Shown here in pieces: positions 1 to 8,833 of a DNA stretch of 64,000 nt. The stretch is from Actinocrinis sp035605935 (lineage in GTDB: Bacteria; Actinomycetota; Actinomycetes; Streptomycetales; Catenulisporaceae): positions 14,354 through 78,353 of the forward strand of contig NZ_DATNGK010000153.1 in the NCBI RefSeq assembly GCF_035605935.1, given 5' to 3'. Within the stretch, counting starts at the first letter, position 1, and every line of letters begins with the position of its first letter. The position numbers and the translations under genes were made by a program. The notes below the pieces were generated by a model, which was given only the letters and a program-made list of their open reading frames with translations, did not search any database and was not told the origin of the DNA.

Positions 1-50
1 GGACACGTTGCGCTCCGAGGGTTGATCTGCCGCGTCGTCCCGGACTCGTA

Positions 51-2291
51 CTACTGCTGCTGCTCAGCCTGCGGGGTCTCGACCACGGGCTCAGCTGCCG
101 CCGACTTGCGGCTGCGGCTGGCCCGCACTCGGGTGCGGCGCGGGTTCGCGACAGGTCCGGCGTCCTCGTCGGACGCTTCTGCTCCCGCCTCGGCCGTGGC
201 GACAGCCTCGGCAACCGGCTTGCGGGTCCGGGTGCGCTTGCGCGGCTCGGCGGCAACCGGCTCGGTCACTTCCGGCTCGGCGCCTCCCGACTGGGCAGCT
301 TCGGCTGCGGTAGCGCCCGCCGCGGCCGCGTCGACCTCAACCTTCGCGGCGGCCGGCTTGCGGGTCCGGGTGCGCTTGCGCGGCTCGGCTTGCTCCGTAA
401 CCGCCTGCTCGATCGGCGACTCGGCTGAAACGGCGGGCTGCACCTCACCCGCCGACTCGATCGGTCCGGCGAGGGAGCCGGGAGCCAGCTTCACGCTGCC
501 GCCGCCTGCCGTCCCAGCCGGCTTGCGGGAACGGGAGCGCTTTCGCGGAGCCCGCTCCGTGACCAGGGCCGCTTCGGTAGTGGCGACCGGCTCGGCCGCC
601 CGATTGGCGGCGCTCGTCACGCGCTTGATCGTGGCTGTCTCGATCTTGACCGCCTCGGTCTCGACGGACTCGTTTGGCGCTCCGTCGGCGGACTGCCCGA
701 CCTCCTGGCCGCGCCGGGTCCGGCTGCGCTGCCGAGGCGTGCGCGCGGGGCGCTCCTGCTTCGGCGCCTCCTTCGGACCCCGGTGGCTGCCGCCGCCGCG
801 CGGCGCGCGACCACGGCCGGTCTCGCCCAGGTCCTCGATCTCCTCGGCCTCCAGGCCCTCACGCACGCGCTCCTGACGCGGCAGCACGCCCTTGATGCTC
901 TCGGGAATGCCGAGGTCCTGGTAGAGCTGCGGCGAAGTCGAGTAAAGCTCGGCGGGCTCGGGGAACGACAAACCGAGCGCCTTGTTGATCAGCTGCCAGC
1001 GCGGCACTTCGTCCCAGTCGACAAAGGTCACCGCGATGCCCTTAGCCCCGGCGCGGCCGGTGCGGCCGGTGCGGTGCGTGTAAACCTTCTCGTCCTCGGG
1101 GCACTGGAAATTGATCACGTGCGTGACGCCTTCGACGTCGATGCCGCGCGCGGCCACGTCCGTGGCTACCAGAACGTCGATCTTGCCGTTTCGGAATGCG
1201 CGCAGCGCCTGCTCACGCGCGCCCTGCCCAAGGTCACCGTGGACCGCGGCCACCGCGAAGTGACGGTCCGACAGCTCTTCGGCGATCTTCGCCACGGTGC
1301 GCTTGGTGCGCGCGAAGATCATGGCCAGCCCGCGACCGTCGGCCTGCAGGATGCGCGCGAGCATCTCCACCTTGTCGAGGGAGTGCGCGCGATACACGAA
1401 GTGCTCAATGGCCTTGACCATGGTGCCCTCGTCGGCCGGGTCGGCGGCGCGGATGTGCGTCGGCCGGGACATGTACCGGCGAGCCAGCGAGATGACCTGG
1501 CCGGGCATGGTCGCGGAGAACAGCATCGTCTGGCGGCCGGTCGGGAGCTGCGCGATGATCCGCTCGACGTCGGGCAGGAAGCCCAGGTCCAGCATTTCGT
1601 CGGCCTCGTCGAGCACGAGCGTGCGCACTCCGCCGAGTTCCAGGTGCTGCTGGCGGGTCAGGTCGAGCAGCCGGCCGGGGGTGCCGACCGCGATGTCGAT
1701 GCCCGCGCGCAGCGCGGCGACCTGCGGCTCGTAGGCGCGGCCGCCGTACAGTGCGTGCACCCGGATCGCGCGAACCTTGCCCGCGTCCAGCAGGTCGTTG
1801 GTGACCTGCACCGCCAGCTCACGGGTCGGTACGACCACGAGGGCCTGCGGGGTGCCGTGCGCAGGCGTCTGCCCGGCGGGATCGGAGGAACGAGCGCGGC
1901 GCCGGCGGCGCGAGCCGCCGGAAGGCGCGGAAGCGTTGGTGGCCGCGGCGGGTCCAGGAGCCGCGATGTCCTCGGTGGCCGGGTCGGAGCCGGGACCGCT
2001 GACGCGCTGCAGCAGCGGGATTCCGAACGCGAGGGTCTTGCCGGTACCGGTCTTGGCCTGCCCGATCACGTCCGAGCCGCCCAGCGCGACCGGGATGGTC
2101 GCGGACTGGATCGGGAACGGTGCGGTGATGCCGAGCGCGTCGAGCGCCTCGACGGTCTCCGGGAGGACGCCGAGTTCGGCGAAGGTGTGGGCGGGAGCGA
2201 CAGTCTCGGCGTCGGTGGTCGCCGCGGCGACCGGGGTGTCGTCGTCGATGGTGTCTGTCGCGCTTGTGGAAATCTGATCACGGATGCTGAT
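51..2291 (-). CDS. DEAD-box ATP-dependent RNA helicase, start codon unresolved
   Basis: RNA helicase that unwinds RNA duplexes using ATP; likely roles are cold adaptation, ribosome assembly or RNA decay. Motifs in order are the Q-motif (FPIQ), Walker A-like AKTGTGKT, PTRELA, GG, TPGR, DEAD as DEADEM, SAT, then the helicase C domain with HRTGRTGRAG. A tail of about 270 residues is rich in Arg, Lys, Ala and Glu and repeats the element RKRTRTRKP, typical of RNA-binding tails in actinobacterial RhlE-type enzymes. The first ATG/GTG/TTG in frame (2069) lies after the Q-motif, so it cannot be the true start. The frame stays open upstream to a TGA at 2445-2447 with no canonical start. I place the start at an ATC (2289-2291) preceded by AAAAGG; a frameshift to the GTG at 2281 is the alternative. 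Divergent from the ferritin-like gene; probable counterpart of Rv3211. Confidence 0.85.
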   Translation of the reverse strand: MSIRDQISTSATDTIDDDTPVAAATTDAETVAPAHTFAELGVLPETVEALDALGITAPFPIQSATIPVALGGSDVIGQAKTGTGKTLAFGIPLLQRVSGPGSDPATEDIAAPGPAAATNASAPSGGSRRRRRARSSDPAGQTPAHGTPQALVVVPTRELAVQVTNDLLDAGKVRAIRVHALYGGRAYEPQVAALRAGIDIAVGTPGRLLDLTRQQHLELGGVRTLVLDEADEMLDLGFLPDVERIIAQLPTGRQTMLFSATMPGQVISLARRYMSRPTHIRAADPADEGTMVKAIEHFVYRAHSLDKVEMLARILQADGRGLAMIFARTKRTVAKIAEELSDRHFAVAAVHGDLGQGAREQALRAFRNGKIDVLVATDVAARGIDVEGVTHVINFQCPEDEKVYTHRTGRTGRAGAKGIAVTFVDWDEVPRWQLINKALGLSFPEPAELYSTSPQLYQDLGIPESIKGVLPRQERVREGLEAEEIEDLGETGRGRAPRGGGSHRGPKEAPKQERPARTPRQRSRTRRGQEVGQSADGAPNESVETEAVKIETATIKRVTSAANRAAEPVATTEAALVTERAPRKRSRSRKPAGTAGGGSVKLAPGSLAGPIESAGEVQPAVSAESPIEQAVTEQAEPRKRTRTRKPAAAKVEVDAAAAGATAAEAAQSGGAEPEVTEPVAAEPRKRTRTRKPVAEAVATAEAGAEASDEDAGPVANPRRTRVRASRSRKSAAAEPVVETPQAEQQQ

Positions 2292-2638
2292 GGTCTTGAC
2301 CTTTTCGTCCTCGGTGACGGCGGGCGTCCCGGAGAGTTCAGCCAGGTCGCGGCACTTGGGCCGCGGGCTGCTCGACCGGGGTTCAGCCGGGCGTCGGCGA
2401 GGACCGCGCCGAGCGTGCGGGCTCGGGCCGGTGCCGCCGGGTCTTCACCCGACCAATCGCAGGGCCGCTGCCGTCGTCGTCAGGGGCGGGCCGTGCGGTC
2501 GGAGCCGATCGGGGTGCGTTCGGCCGACCGGGCATCCTGTACGGATCGGCGGGTCCCGGGTCACGCCCGAGCCTCGCCGATACAGTCAAGTCACCATGTT
2601 ACCAGGCGGTTCGCCAACGATCGAGTACGCTGCGTTAT

Positions 2639-3250
2639 GTGCTGGCTGACCTCACAAAATCACCCGTGGGCGCGGCGATTTACGCGGCGCTCGCCGAGCT
2701 TGAGCGCCTAGCCGCCCTCCTGCCGCTCGCGCCAGGCCTGGCGGACCGGATGGGTGTCGCCGAGGTGATCGCGCAGCGGCACGAGCGTTACCGGGAATTG
2801 CTCGGGCGCTTCGGTGAGGCGGGCGATCCGCAATCGGCCATGGCAGCGGCAGCGCCCGCGCTGGACGACGCTCGTCGGCGGGTCGAGTCGACGGACTGGT
2901 GGGAGGCGCTGGCCGCGACGCTCCTCGGCGCAGCGCTCACCGACGAGTTGTTCGAGATTCTGGTCGGGGGACCGAGCGGGGTAGCTGTGGCGGCTGAGCC
3001 GGAGCGTGCTGGCGAGGCGTCAGTCGGCGTCGACGCGAACGTCGACGAACCATGGGCGACGCGACGGCTGCGCGCGGCGCTCGCCGAGGACGCGGTGTTA
3101 GCGGCGCGCATCGCGATGTGGGGTCGCCGCCTGGTAGGCGAGGCGATCGTGCTGGCCCGCGAGTTCGGCGGCGAGCGCTATCCGGAACTCGCCGACAAGT
3201 TGGCCGTGAGCCACGCCCGCAGGCTGGAGAACCTCGGTCTGGCCGGCTGA
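2639..3250 (+). CDS. Ferritin-like fold protein (MiaE_2 type)
   Basis: About 203 residues, almost wholly helical in appearance, with Glu/His-containing helices (QRHERYRELL near residue 45, a Trp-Trp-Glu helix near 90, and a C-terminal ADKLAVSHARRLENLG helix). This is the pattern of the actinobacterial ferritin-like family annotated as tRNA hydroxylase-like (MiaE_2). Its substrate is not known; a role in tRNA modification or iron/oxygen chemistry is inference from the fold. A central stretch rich in Ala, Glu and Val (about 118-135) looks like a lineage-specific loop. It sits between a DEAD-box helicase and a DUF3107 gene, the same neighbours as Rv3210c in M. tuberculosis. The start is a GTG; an upstream ATG at 2637 is out of frame. 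Confidence 0.7.
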   Translation: MLADLTKSPVGAAIYAALAELERLAALLPLAPGLADRMGVAEVIAQRHERYRELLGRFGEAGDPQSAMAAAAPALDDARRRVESTDWWEALAATLLGAALTDELFEILVGGPSGVAVAAEPERAGEASVGVDANVDEPWATRRLRAALAEDAVLAARIAMWGRRLVGEAIVLAREFGGERYPELADKLAVSHARRLENLGLAG

Positions 3251-3323
3251 GTGCGACCGGGTTGAGAGCCCGGACGGACTCAGCGCGGCAGGCGAACTGT
3301 CAGAAGGTCTGCTGATCAGCTGG

Positions 3324-3551
3324 TCACAGTGCGCCGAAGCCGACGCGGCGCGCGGCCGGCTCGCCGATCTCGACGTAGGCCAGCCGGTCGGCGGGAACGA
3401 TCACCTTGCGGCCCTTGTCGTCATTGAGCACGAGCAGGCCGGTCTTCCCGGTGAGCGCGGCGGAAACCGCCTTCTCCACCTCTTCGGCGCTCAGCTCGGA
3501 CTCCAGCGAGAGCTCGCGAGCCGCGTGCTGCACACCGATCTTGATCTCCAC
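3324..3551 (-). CDS. DUF3107 family small protein (TB9.4-like)
   Basis: Small conserved actinobacterial protein of about 75 residues beginning VEIKIGVQHAARELSLE. The sequence suggests a compact alpha/beta fold: an N-terminal strand, an acidic helix (SAEEVEKAVSAAL), then two strands ending in YVEIGEPAARRVGFG. Function unknown; it is the counterpart of Rv3208A, which also lies beside a TetR gene. I use the GTG at 3549-3551 because AAGGAA precedes it by about 8 bases and the family begins at that Val-Glu-Ile-Lys; a longer in-frame reading to 3578 adds residues not seen in the family. It converges with the ferritin-like gene. Confidence 0.8.
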   Translation of the reverse strand: MEIKIGVQHAARELSLESELSAEEVEKAVSAALTGKTGLLVLNDDKGRKVIVPADRLAYVEIGEPAARRVGFGAL

Positions 3552-3683
3552 GGTGGTTGGTTCCTTCCACGTAGACACAGAAGACGCTAGAACGAAGCCT
3601 ACGTGTTCGACGGGGCGGTACTGCGTCGATCCGCCCGCCGTTCTGCTCTAGGCGAACAGGGAACAGCGAGCGGCACGAGTGAT

Positions 3684-3827
3684 CACAGGTGCGGACGGTG
3701 CCTATTGCCGCGCCTTCTTCGCAAGCTCACAGATGCGGACGGTGCCCATGCCCGCACCCTCTTCGCAAGCTCACAGGTGCGGACGGTGCCCATACCCGCA
3801 CCCTCTTCGCGAGCTCAGAGGTGCGGG
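3684..3827. repeat. Three 44-bp tandem repeats plus a partial fourth
   Basis: Three contiguous 44-base copies start at 3684, 3728 and 3772; each begins CACAGGTGCGGACGGTGCC (the second with one change there) and ends AAGCT or GAGCT. A partial fourth begins at 3816 inside the 3' end of the TetR gene. Copies two and three are nearly identical, and copy one differs by several bases. The array lies just downstream of the TetR stop. It looks like a recent minisatellite expansion of the gene's 3' flank rather than a CRISPR, since there are no spacers. Confidence 0.9.
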
Positions 3828-4447
3828 AAACCAGCAATCCCGCGCCAGGCGAGCTGCGAGATCAGCTGGGCGGCGGTGTCGCGCGGAATCGGCATCCCGG
3901 CCGACAGCCAGTAGCGGGCGGTGACCTGCGAGATGCCGGTCAGGCCCACCGCGAGCACCATCGCCTCGTCCTGCCCGAGCCCGGTGTCCTCCGCGATCAC
4001 CGCGCTGATGAGGTGCGCGCAGTCCAACTCCGCCTTGTTCACCCGCTCGCGCACGGCCTGCTCGTTCACCAGGTCGGACTCGAACACCAGCCGGAACGCG
4101 CCGCTCTCGTGCTCGACGAACCGGAAATAAGCGTTCATCGTCGCGGCGACCCGCTGCTTGTTGTCAGAGGTCGACTCAAGCGCGCTGCGCACCGCCTCGA
4201 CCAGCGTTTCGCAGTGCTGGTCAAGCAGCGCGAGGTAGAGCTCGAGCTTGCCCGGGAAGTGTTGGTAGAGCACCGGCTTCGACACACCCGCACGGTCCGC
4301 GATGTCGTCCATCGCGGCAGCGTGGTAGCCCTGGGCGACGAAGACCTCCTGCGCCGCGCCGAGCAGTTGGGTGCGTCGAGCCAGCCGCGGAAGCCGGGCC
4401 GACCGGGGACGGTCGTCGGCGCTGTAAAGCGTTTCGGCTGTACTCAC
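3815..4447 (-). CDS. TetR/AcrR-family transcriptional regulator
   Basis: One-component repressor of about 210 residues. The N-terminal helix-turn-helix is clear: LGAAQEVFVAQGYHAAAMDD followed by IADRAGVSKPVLYQHFPGK, the classic TetR recognition helix. The C-terminal ligand-binding half is helical (AYFRFVEHESGAFRLVFESD), and the ligand is unknown. I chose the GTG at 4445-4447 because AGAGGCACC lies directly upstream; a longer reading to 4522 adds a Cys/Arg-rich leader without family resemblance. It corresponds by position to Rv3208. The last codons coincide with the partial copy of the downstream 44-bp repeat. Confidence 0.9.
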   Translation of the reverse strand: MSTAETLYSADDRPRSARLPRLARRTQLLGAAQEVFVAQGYHAAAMDDIADRAGVSKPVLYQHFPGKLELYLALLDQHCETLVEAVRSALESTSDNKQRVAATMNAYFRFVEHESGAFRLVFESDLVNEQAVRERVNKAELDCAHLISAVIAEDTGLGQDEAMVLAVGLTGISQVTARYWLSAGMPIPRDTAAQLISQLAWRGIAGFPHL

Positions 4448-4551
4448 GGTGCCTCTGTTGCCTCTGTCAGGTTCGCGGGTGAAGCAGGTCACACGCATCC
4501 TACGCGCCAGTAACCTCTTCAAGCCAGGCTGTCAGCTCGCCCGGCTGCCGT

Positions 4552-4749
4552 CTACCGGTATTCGTCCTCGTCTACCGGCACGGAAACGGCCTGCTCAGCG
4601 GCGTCCGCCGGATCGGCCTCCAGCGGCACCTCCGGCTCCGGACTGGCTGCAAGTCCCGCGTCCCGCGCTTCATCGTCCACCGGCAGCGACTGCTCGGCGG
4701 CATCGGCCTCCGGGGCCTCGTACTCGTCGGTGAACTGCTGCTCGGTCAT
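4552..4749 (-). CDS. Small acidic hypothetical protein
   Basis: A 65-residue protein beginning MTEQQFTDEYEAPEADAAEQ and remarkably acidic, dominated by Glu, Asp, Ala and Pro with almost no hydrophobic core, so probably disordered. I do not recognise a named domain. I start it at the ATG at 4747-4749; ten further residues upstream are possible. It is divergent from moeZ and lies in the position occupied by a small gene near moeZ in other actinobacteria, which supports it being real. The function cannot be inferred. Confidence 0.5.
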   Translation of the reverse strand: MTEQQFTDEYEAPEADAAEQSLPVDDEARDAGLAASPEPEVPLEADPADAAEQAVSVPVDEDEYR

Positions 4750-4894
4750 GATCGGACCCCTCATCCGGTGGGTTTCCACCTTAATCGACGACTTTACGCC
4801 GATCTCACGCTGCGGTCCCCATTGACGGGAATGGCCGCGGGAGTGGCACGGTTACCTGAAAAGACTTCTTCAAACACGAGTGAGGGGACCGGCT

Positions 4895-6088
4895 GTGTCC
4901 GCAGCGTCTGTGAAGCTGCCCCCGTTGGTCGAGCCGGCCGCGGAGCTGACCGTTGACGAGGTGCGTCGGTACTCGCGCCACCTGATCATTCCCGACGTCG
5001 CCATGGACGGCCAGAAGCGCCTCAAGAACGCGAGGGTGCTCTGTGTCGGTGCCGGCGGACTGGGCTCACCGGCGCTGATGTACCTGGCCGCGGCGGGAGT
5101 CGGCACTCTCGGCATCGTCGAGTTCGACACGGTGGACGAGTCCAACCTGCAGCGCCAGATCATCCACGGTCAGTCAGACATCGGGCGGTCCAAGGCCGAG
5201 TCCGCGCGCGACTCGGTGCGCGAGATCAACCCGTACGTGAACGTGGTCCTGCACGAGGAGCGGCTCGACTCCGAGAACGTGATGGAGATCTTCGCGCAGT
5301 ACGACCTGATCGTCGACGGCACGGACAACTTCGCCACGCGCTACCTGGTCAACGACGCGTGCGTGCTGCTGAACAAGCCGTACGTGTGGGGTTCGATCTA
5401 CCGCTTCGACGGCCAGGCCTCAGTGTTCTGGTCCGAGTACGGCCCCTGCTACCGCTGCCTCTACCCGGAGCCCCCGCCCCCCGGCATGGTCCCCTCCTGC
5501 GCCGAGGGCGGCGTGCTCGGCGTGCTGTGCGGCTCGATCGGTGCCATCCAGGTCACCGAGGCCATCAAGGTGCTCACAGGCGTCGGCGAGCCGTTGGTCG
5601 GCCGCCTGATGATCTACGACGCTCTCGAGATGACGTACCGCTCGGTCAAGGTGCGTAAGGACCCGGAGTGCGCGGTCTGCGGTAAGAACCCGACGGTCAC
5701 TGAGCTGATCGACTACGAGGCGTTCTGCGGCGCGGTCTCCGACGAGGCCATCGAGGCCGCCAAGGACTCGACCATCACCCCGCGCACCCTCAAGCAGTGG
5801 ATTGACGACGGCGAGAACATCCAGATCATCGACGTGCGCGAGCCCGCCGAGTACGAGATCGTGTCGATCGACGGCGCCACGCTGATCCCCAAGAACGAGT
5901 TCATCATGGGTGAGGCGCTCGCGAAGCTGCCGCAGGACAAGCGGATCGTGCTGCACTGCAAGACCGGTGTGCGCTCGGCCGAGGTGCTGGCGATCGTGAA
6001 GTCGGCCGGATTCTCCGACGCGGTGCACGTCGGCTCGGGCATCGTCGGCTGGGTTAACCAGATCGAGCCGGAGAAGCCGATCTACTAG
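4895..6088 (+). CDS. moeZ: MoeZ: adenylyltransferase/sulfurtransferase
   Basis: Activates the C-terminal glycine of ubiquitin-like sulfur carriers by adenylation and then thiolates it, feeding molybdopterin, thiamine, cysteine (CysO) and thioamide sulfur transfer. The N-terminal E1/ThiF domain has the nucleotide motif VGAGGLGSPALMYLA (about residues 50-64), a catalytic cysteine in SCAEGGVLG and zinc cysteine pairs CYRC and CAVC. A C-terminal rhodanese domain carries the persulfide loop CKTGVRS (about residue 360). Its length of 397 residues is normal. I use the GTG at 4895, preceded by GAGGGG with a 7-base gap, rather than the GTG 15 bases upstream. Converges with the flippase-like gene across a strong hairpin. 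Confidence 0.95.
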   Translation: MSAASVKLPPLVEPAAELTVDEVRRYSRHLIIPDVAMDGQKRLKNARVLCVGAGGLGSPALMYLAAAGVGTLGIVEFDTVDESNLQRQIIHGQSDIGRSKAESARDSVREINPYVNVVLHEERLDSENVMEIFAQYDLIVDGTDNFATRYLVNDACVLLNKPYVWGSIYRFDGQASVFWSEYGPCYRCLYPEPPPPGMVPSCAEGGVLGVLCGSIGAIQVTEAIKVLTGVGEPLVGRLMIYDALEMTYRSVKVRKDPECAVCGKNPTVTELIDYEAFCGAVSDEAIEAAKDSTITPRTLKQWIDDGENIQIIDVREPAEYEIVSIDGATLIPKNEFIMGEALAKLPQDKRIVLHCKTGVRSAEVLAIVKSAGFSDAVHVGSGIVGWVNQIEPEKPIY

Positions 6089-6172
6089 CCGATCTGTTAG
6101 TCACCTCGGCTGACTGATCGCAGAACGCTCACGGTTGACGGCTCGTCAGCTATGCACGTGACGGCGGCGTAT

Positions 6173-6208
6173 ACGCATCTACAGCGCACCCTTGCGCTGT
6201 AGATGCGT
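6173..6208. terminator. Perfect 16-bp hairpin overlapping a stop codon, likely bidirectional terminator
   Basis: Arms at 6173-6188 and 6193-6208 are exact reverse complements with a CCCT loop. The hairpin lies between convergent moeZ and the flippase-like gene and includes the latter's last codons and its TAG. There is no long T-run on either side, which is common for actinobacterial stem-only terminators. Confidence 0.7.
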
Positions 6209-8713
6209 AAACGCGAAGTACCCCGGAATCACCGGCAGGTAGGTGCGCAGCAGGCGGAAGATGAACACCGCCGGGGTTCCGACGAGGGCGGGAAGGCCGC
6301 CGATGCTGGTGAGCGCACCGGCCATGGCGAGTTCCACGGTGCCGATGCCGCTCGGCACTGGAATGACCGAACCGATTGCCTGCGCGGTGAGAAAGACCAC
6401 TGCGGTGGTCGCGTACGAGATGTTGGCGTGCGGCGAAATCGTCAGGACCGACGCCCACAGGCACAGCGCGTTCATCAACGACAGCAGGATTGTGCCGCCG
6501 AGTCCGATCGACAGCTTCCGCGGGTTCTGCGCCACATCCAGCAGCCGCGGCAGCGTCCCCTCGAAAAACGGCTTGAGCCTGGCCACCGCATATTTGCGCA
6601 GCGGCTTGACGCCGATGGTCACCATGGCGATGACGCCGATCGCCAGCAGGATCGCGATGACGACTGTGGACGGCGCGAAGCTGTGTCCGCCGGTTCCGGT
6701 ATTCGCGATGAAGCTGAACGCGGCGATCAGCGCGATGTGCATGATGAAGCCGACCGCCTGCGAAGCGCCCACCGCGCTGACCGCCGGGCCGGTGCCGATG
6801 CCCTGCTTCTGCAGATAGCGCGTGTTGAGCGCGACGCCGCCGACCGCCGCTGGCGCCACGATCGAGACGAACCCGGCCGCGACCTGCACCAGGAAGTTGC
6901 GCACCACAGGCAGGCGCTCCGGGATGAACCCGGTCAGCACCATGCCGGCCGCGACATAGGTCATCACCGAGGCGAACACGGCGACCATCGCCCACCACGG
7001 CGAGGCGGTGGCAAGAATCTTGGAAAGGCTCAGATTCGAGCTGGCCAGCTGATACAGCACCAGATACGCGGCGACCAGACCGGCCGCGACGGTCAGCAAA
7101 GTGCGTGGCCGTAGCCGCTCGAGCTTGACCGGCTCGGCCACCCACGTCGCCTGCGGCTGGTAAGCCAGGATCTGCTCGCGGATGCGCTGCAAGAGGTCCT
7201 TGGACTTACGGACGGCCGTGCGCGTCGTGCGCGTGAGCACGACGGGTTGGAGCATAGGCAGCGCTGCACCCATTGCATCCGCGCCGAGCACCTGCGCGCC
7301 GATGCGTACCGTGCGCTCCGGTCCGTACCGCAGCGCCAGAGTGGCCATCAACTCCGCGGTGTCGAGCCGGGTCTGCAACGCGCTCGCCGCGATCTCTCCA
7401 TTACGCAGGTCAAGCAGCCACACTTGGCCATCGCGGTCCACCAGCAACGAGTCCAGGGCGAACCGGCGGTGCGCGACCTGGTGAAGCTGCATCTGCTGCT
7501 GGAGCTGCCAGATCCGCGTGAGCAACTCGTCGGTCAGCTCGTCGGGAGTCAGCTTCTCCAGCGACCGGCCCTCGACGCGCTCATACGCGAGCACCGCGGC
7601 GTCAGCGCTCAGCTCACGCACCGCGACGAGACGCGGCGTCCGGATGCCCGCATCACGCAGTGCGTAAGACATCAACGCTTCCTGGTCGACCGCGCGCCTA
7701 AGCGACAGCAGGTTGCGACGTTGGGCAGGGCCGCGCAGCCTGATCCGGCGATACAGCCGGTAGACCAGACCGACCGCCTGCCTATCCCGGTCGAGCACCG
7801 TGACGTCTAGCAGGCGTCCATCGTGCGTATCGGCTTCGTAGCGCCTTGTGTCCTCTGTCTCGCCGATCCATCGGCAGGCCACCGGCTCAAGGCCTGCGTC
7901 GAACAGCGAGGTGACCACGTCGTAACCGGTCGGCCTGGCATTCACCACGCCGCGTGCGTAGCGCCACCCGAACGCCACGGTACGGCCGAACAGGAAGGTC
8001 ACCATCAATCCGACCAGCGCGCTGTTCCCGTTGATCAATGTGGCCACCGCGTAGGTAAGCACACATGACCAGGTGAAGGTCTGGAGCGCGGGCCGGTCAC
8101 CGAACCCGATGATGGTGAGGAAGGCGATGACTGTGGCGATATATACGTGCAGCGGCGTCGTCGTGCTGCTGGCGAGATGCCGGGTCAGCACCTCGGAGAG
8201 CCAGTCGGGTGACGTGTTGGAGTCGATCCACAGGTTGAGCAGCGACGTGCCAAGGTAGGCGATCGCCGCCGCGATGACGCCATCCGCGACCCGCCGGCCC
8301 TCGTGCCGATAGAGGCGCTCGATGGCGAGCCCGACCGGGATGACCGCGGTAGCGATATTGGTCAGCAGCGTGATCGTGGACAGGAACAGTTGCGGCGCGA
8401 GGGTGATGCTGTTGTGGATATCCGTTTCGAGACCAGTGGTCGTACTCGCACCGGGCACTGCGAGCAGCAGCACGACCGCGATCAGCCCAGTCTCGAAGAG
8501 CAACCGCATCAGGTCCGGCGGTCGTCTTATCCGACGAGGCTCTGGCGGCTCGTCCACGGTGATCTGAGCGGGTAACATCACTGGCTGCATCGGCTTGGGC
8601 ACGCCGGAAACAGGCTTGGCCGAGTCACGGGTGGCACTGCCACCCCTGTGCACGCTCACTGGGCCCCTGTCTCCGTGCTCACGATTTACCGCAGTCCCGA
8701 TCTGCGTACGCAC
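6179..8713 (-). CDS. Kinase-like domain fused to LPG-synthase-type transmembrane flippase domain
   Basis: Membrane protein of 844 residues. After a cytoplasmic N-terminus come several membrane segments (LLFETGLIAVVLLLAVPG, LFLSTITLLTNIATAVIPVG and others). A soluble middle part (about 270-500) resembles a degenerate protein-kinase/ABC1-type fold, with VLAYERVEGRSLEKLTPDEL and then VWLLDLRNGEIA in the place of the Mg-binding Asp loop. The last third is a multi-pass domain of the lysylphosphatidylglycerol-synthase TM (UPF0104) type, with GAVGGVALNTRY-like and IPVPSGIGTVELAMAG signatures. It may flip or scan lipids under control of the kinase-like part; this is inference. The GTG start has AGGGACGAG upstream. 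It occupies the moeZ-ATL interval. Confidence 0.8.
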   Translation of the reverse strand: MRTQIGTAVNREHGDRGPVSVHRGGSATRDSAKPVSGVPKPMQPVMLPAQITVDEPPEPRRIRRPPDLMRLLFETGLIAVVLLLAVPGASTTTGLETDIHNSITLAPQLFLSTITLLTNIATAVIPVGLAIERLYRHEGRRVADGVIAAAIAYLGTSLLNLWIDSNTSPDWLSEVLTRHLASSTTTPLHVYIATVIAFLTIIGFGDRPALQTFTWSCVLTYAVATLINGNSALVGLMVTFLFGRTVAFGWRYARGVVNARPTGYDVVTSLFDAGLEPVACRWIGETEDTRRYEADTHDGRLLDVTVLDRDRQAVGLVYRLYRRIRLRGPAQRRNLLSLRRAVDQEALMSYALRDAGIRTPRLVAVRELSADAAVLAYERVEGRSLEKLTPDELTDELLTRIWQLQQQMQLHQVAHRRFALDSLLVDRDGQVWLLDLRNGEIAASALQTRLDTAELMATLALRYGPERTVRIGAQVLGADAMGAALPMLQPVVLTRTTRTAVRKSKDLLQRIREQILAYQPQATWVAEPVKLERLRPRTLLTVAAGLVAAYLVLYQLASSNLSLSKILATASPWWAMVAVFASVMTYVAAGMVLTGFIPERLPVVRNFLVQVAAGFVSIVAPAAVGGVALNTRYLQKQGIGTGPAVSAVGASQAVGFIMHIALIAAFSFIANTGTGGHSFAPSTVVIAILLAIGVIAMVTIGVKPLRKYAVARLKPFFEGTLPRLLDVAQNPRKLSIGLGGTILLSLMNALCLWASVLTISPHANISYATTAVVFLTAQAIGSVIPVPSGIGTVELAMAGALTSIGGLPALVGTPAVFIFRLLRTYLPVIPGYFAFTHLQRKGAL

Positions 8714-8833
8714 GCTCGTCCCTATCGTTACCTATCCGGATGCTTGCACGCAGCCCGGGTGAGCAGCGTCCCGCGTTTACCGCAGATATCCTGGCGGCTT
8801 CAACGACGGCGGGAATCCATCCGAGGGTTGATT

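Noticed and set aside
783..2711. 642-residue plus-strand ORF over the DEAD-box gene
   Set aside because: Antisense shadow of GC-rich coding sequence; no domain and no ribosome site.
3684..3827. CRISPR array
   Set aside because: The repeats are contiguous, with no unique spacers and no cas genes.
4448..4522. N-terminal extension of the TetR protein
   Set aside because: A strong ribosome site supports the start at 4447, and the extension has no family resemblance.
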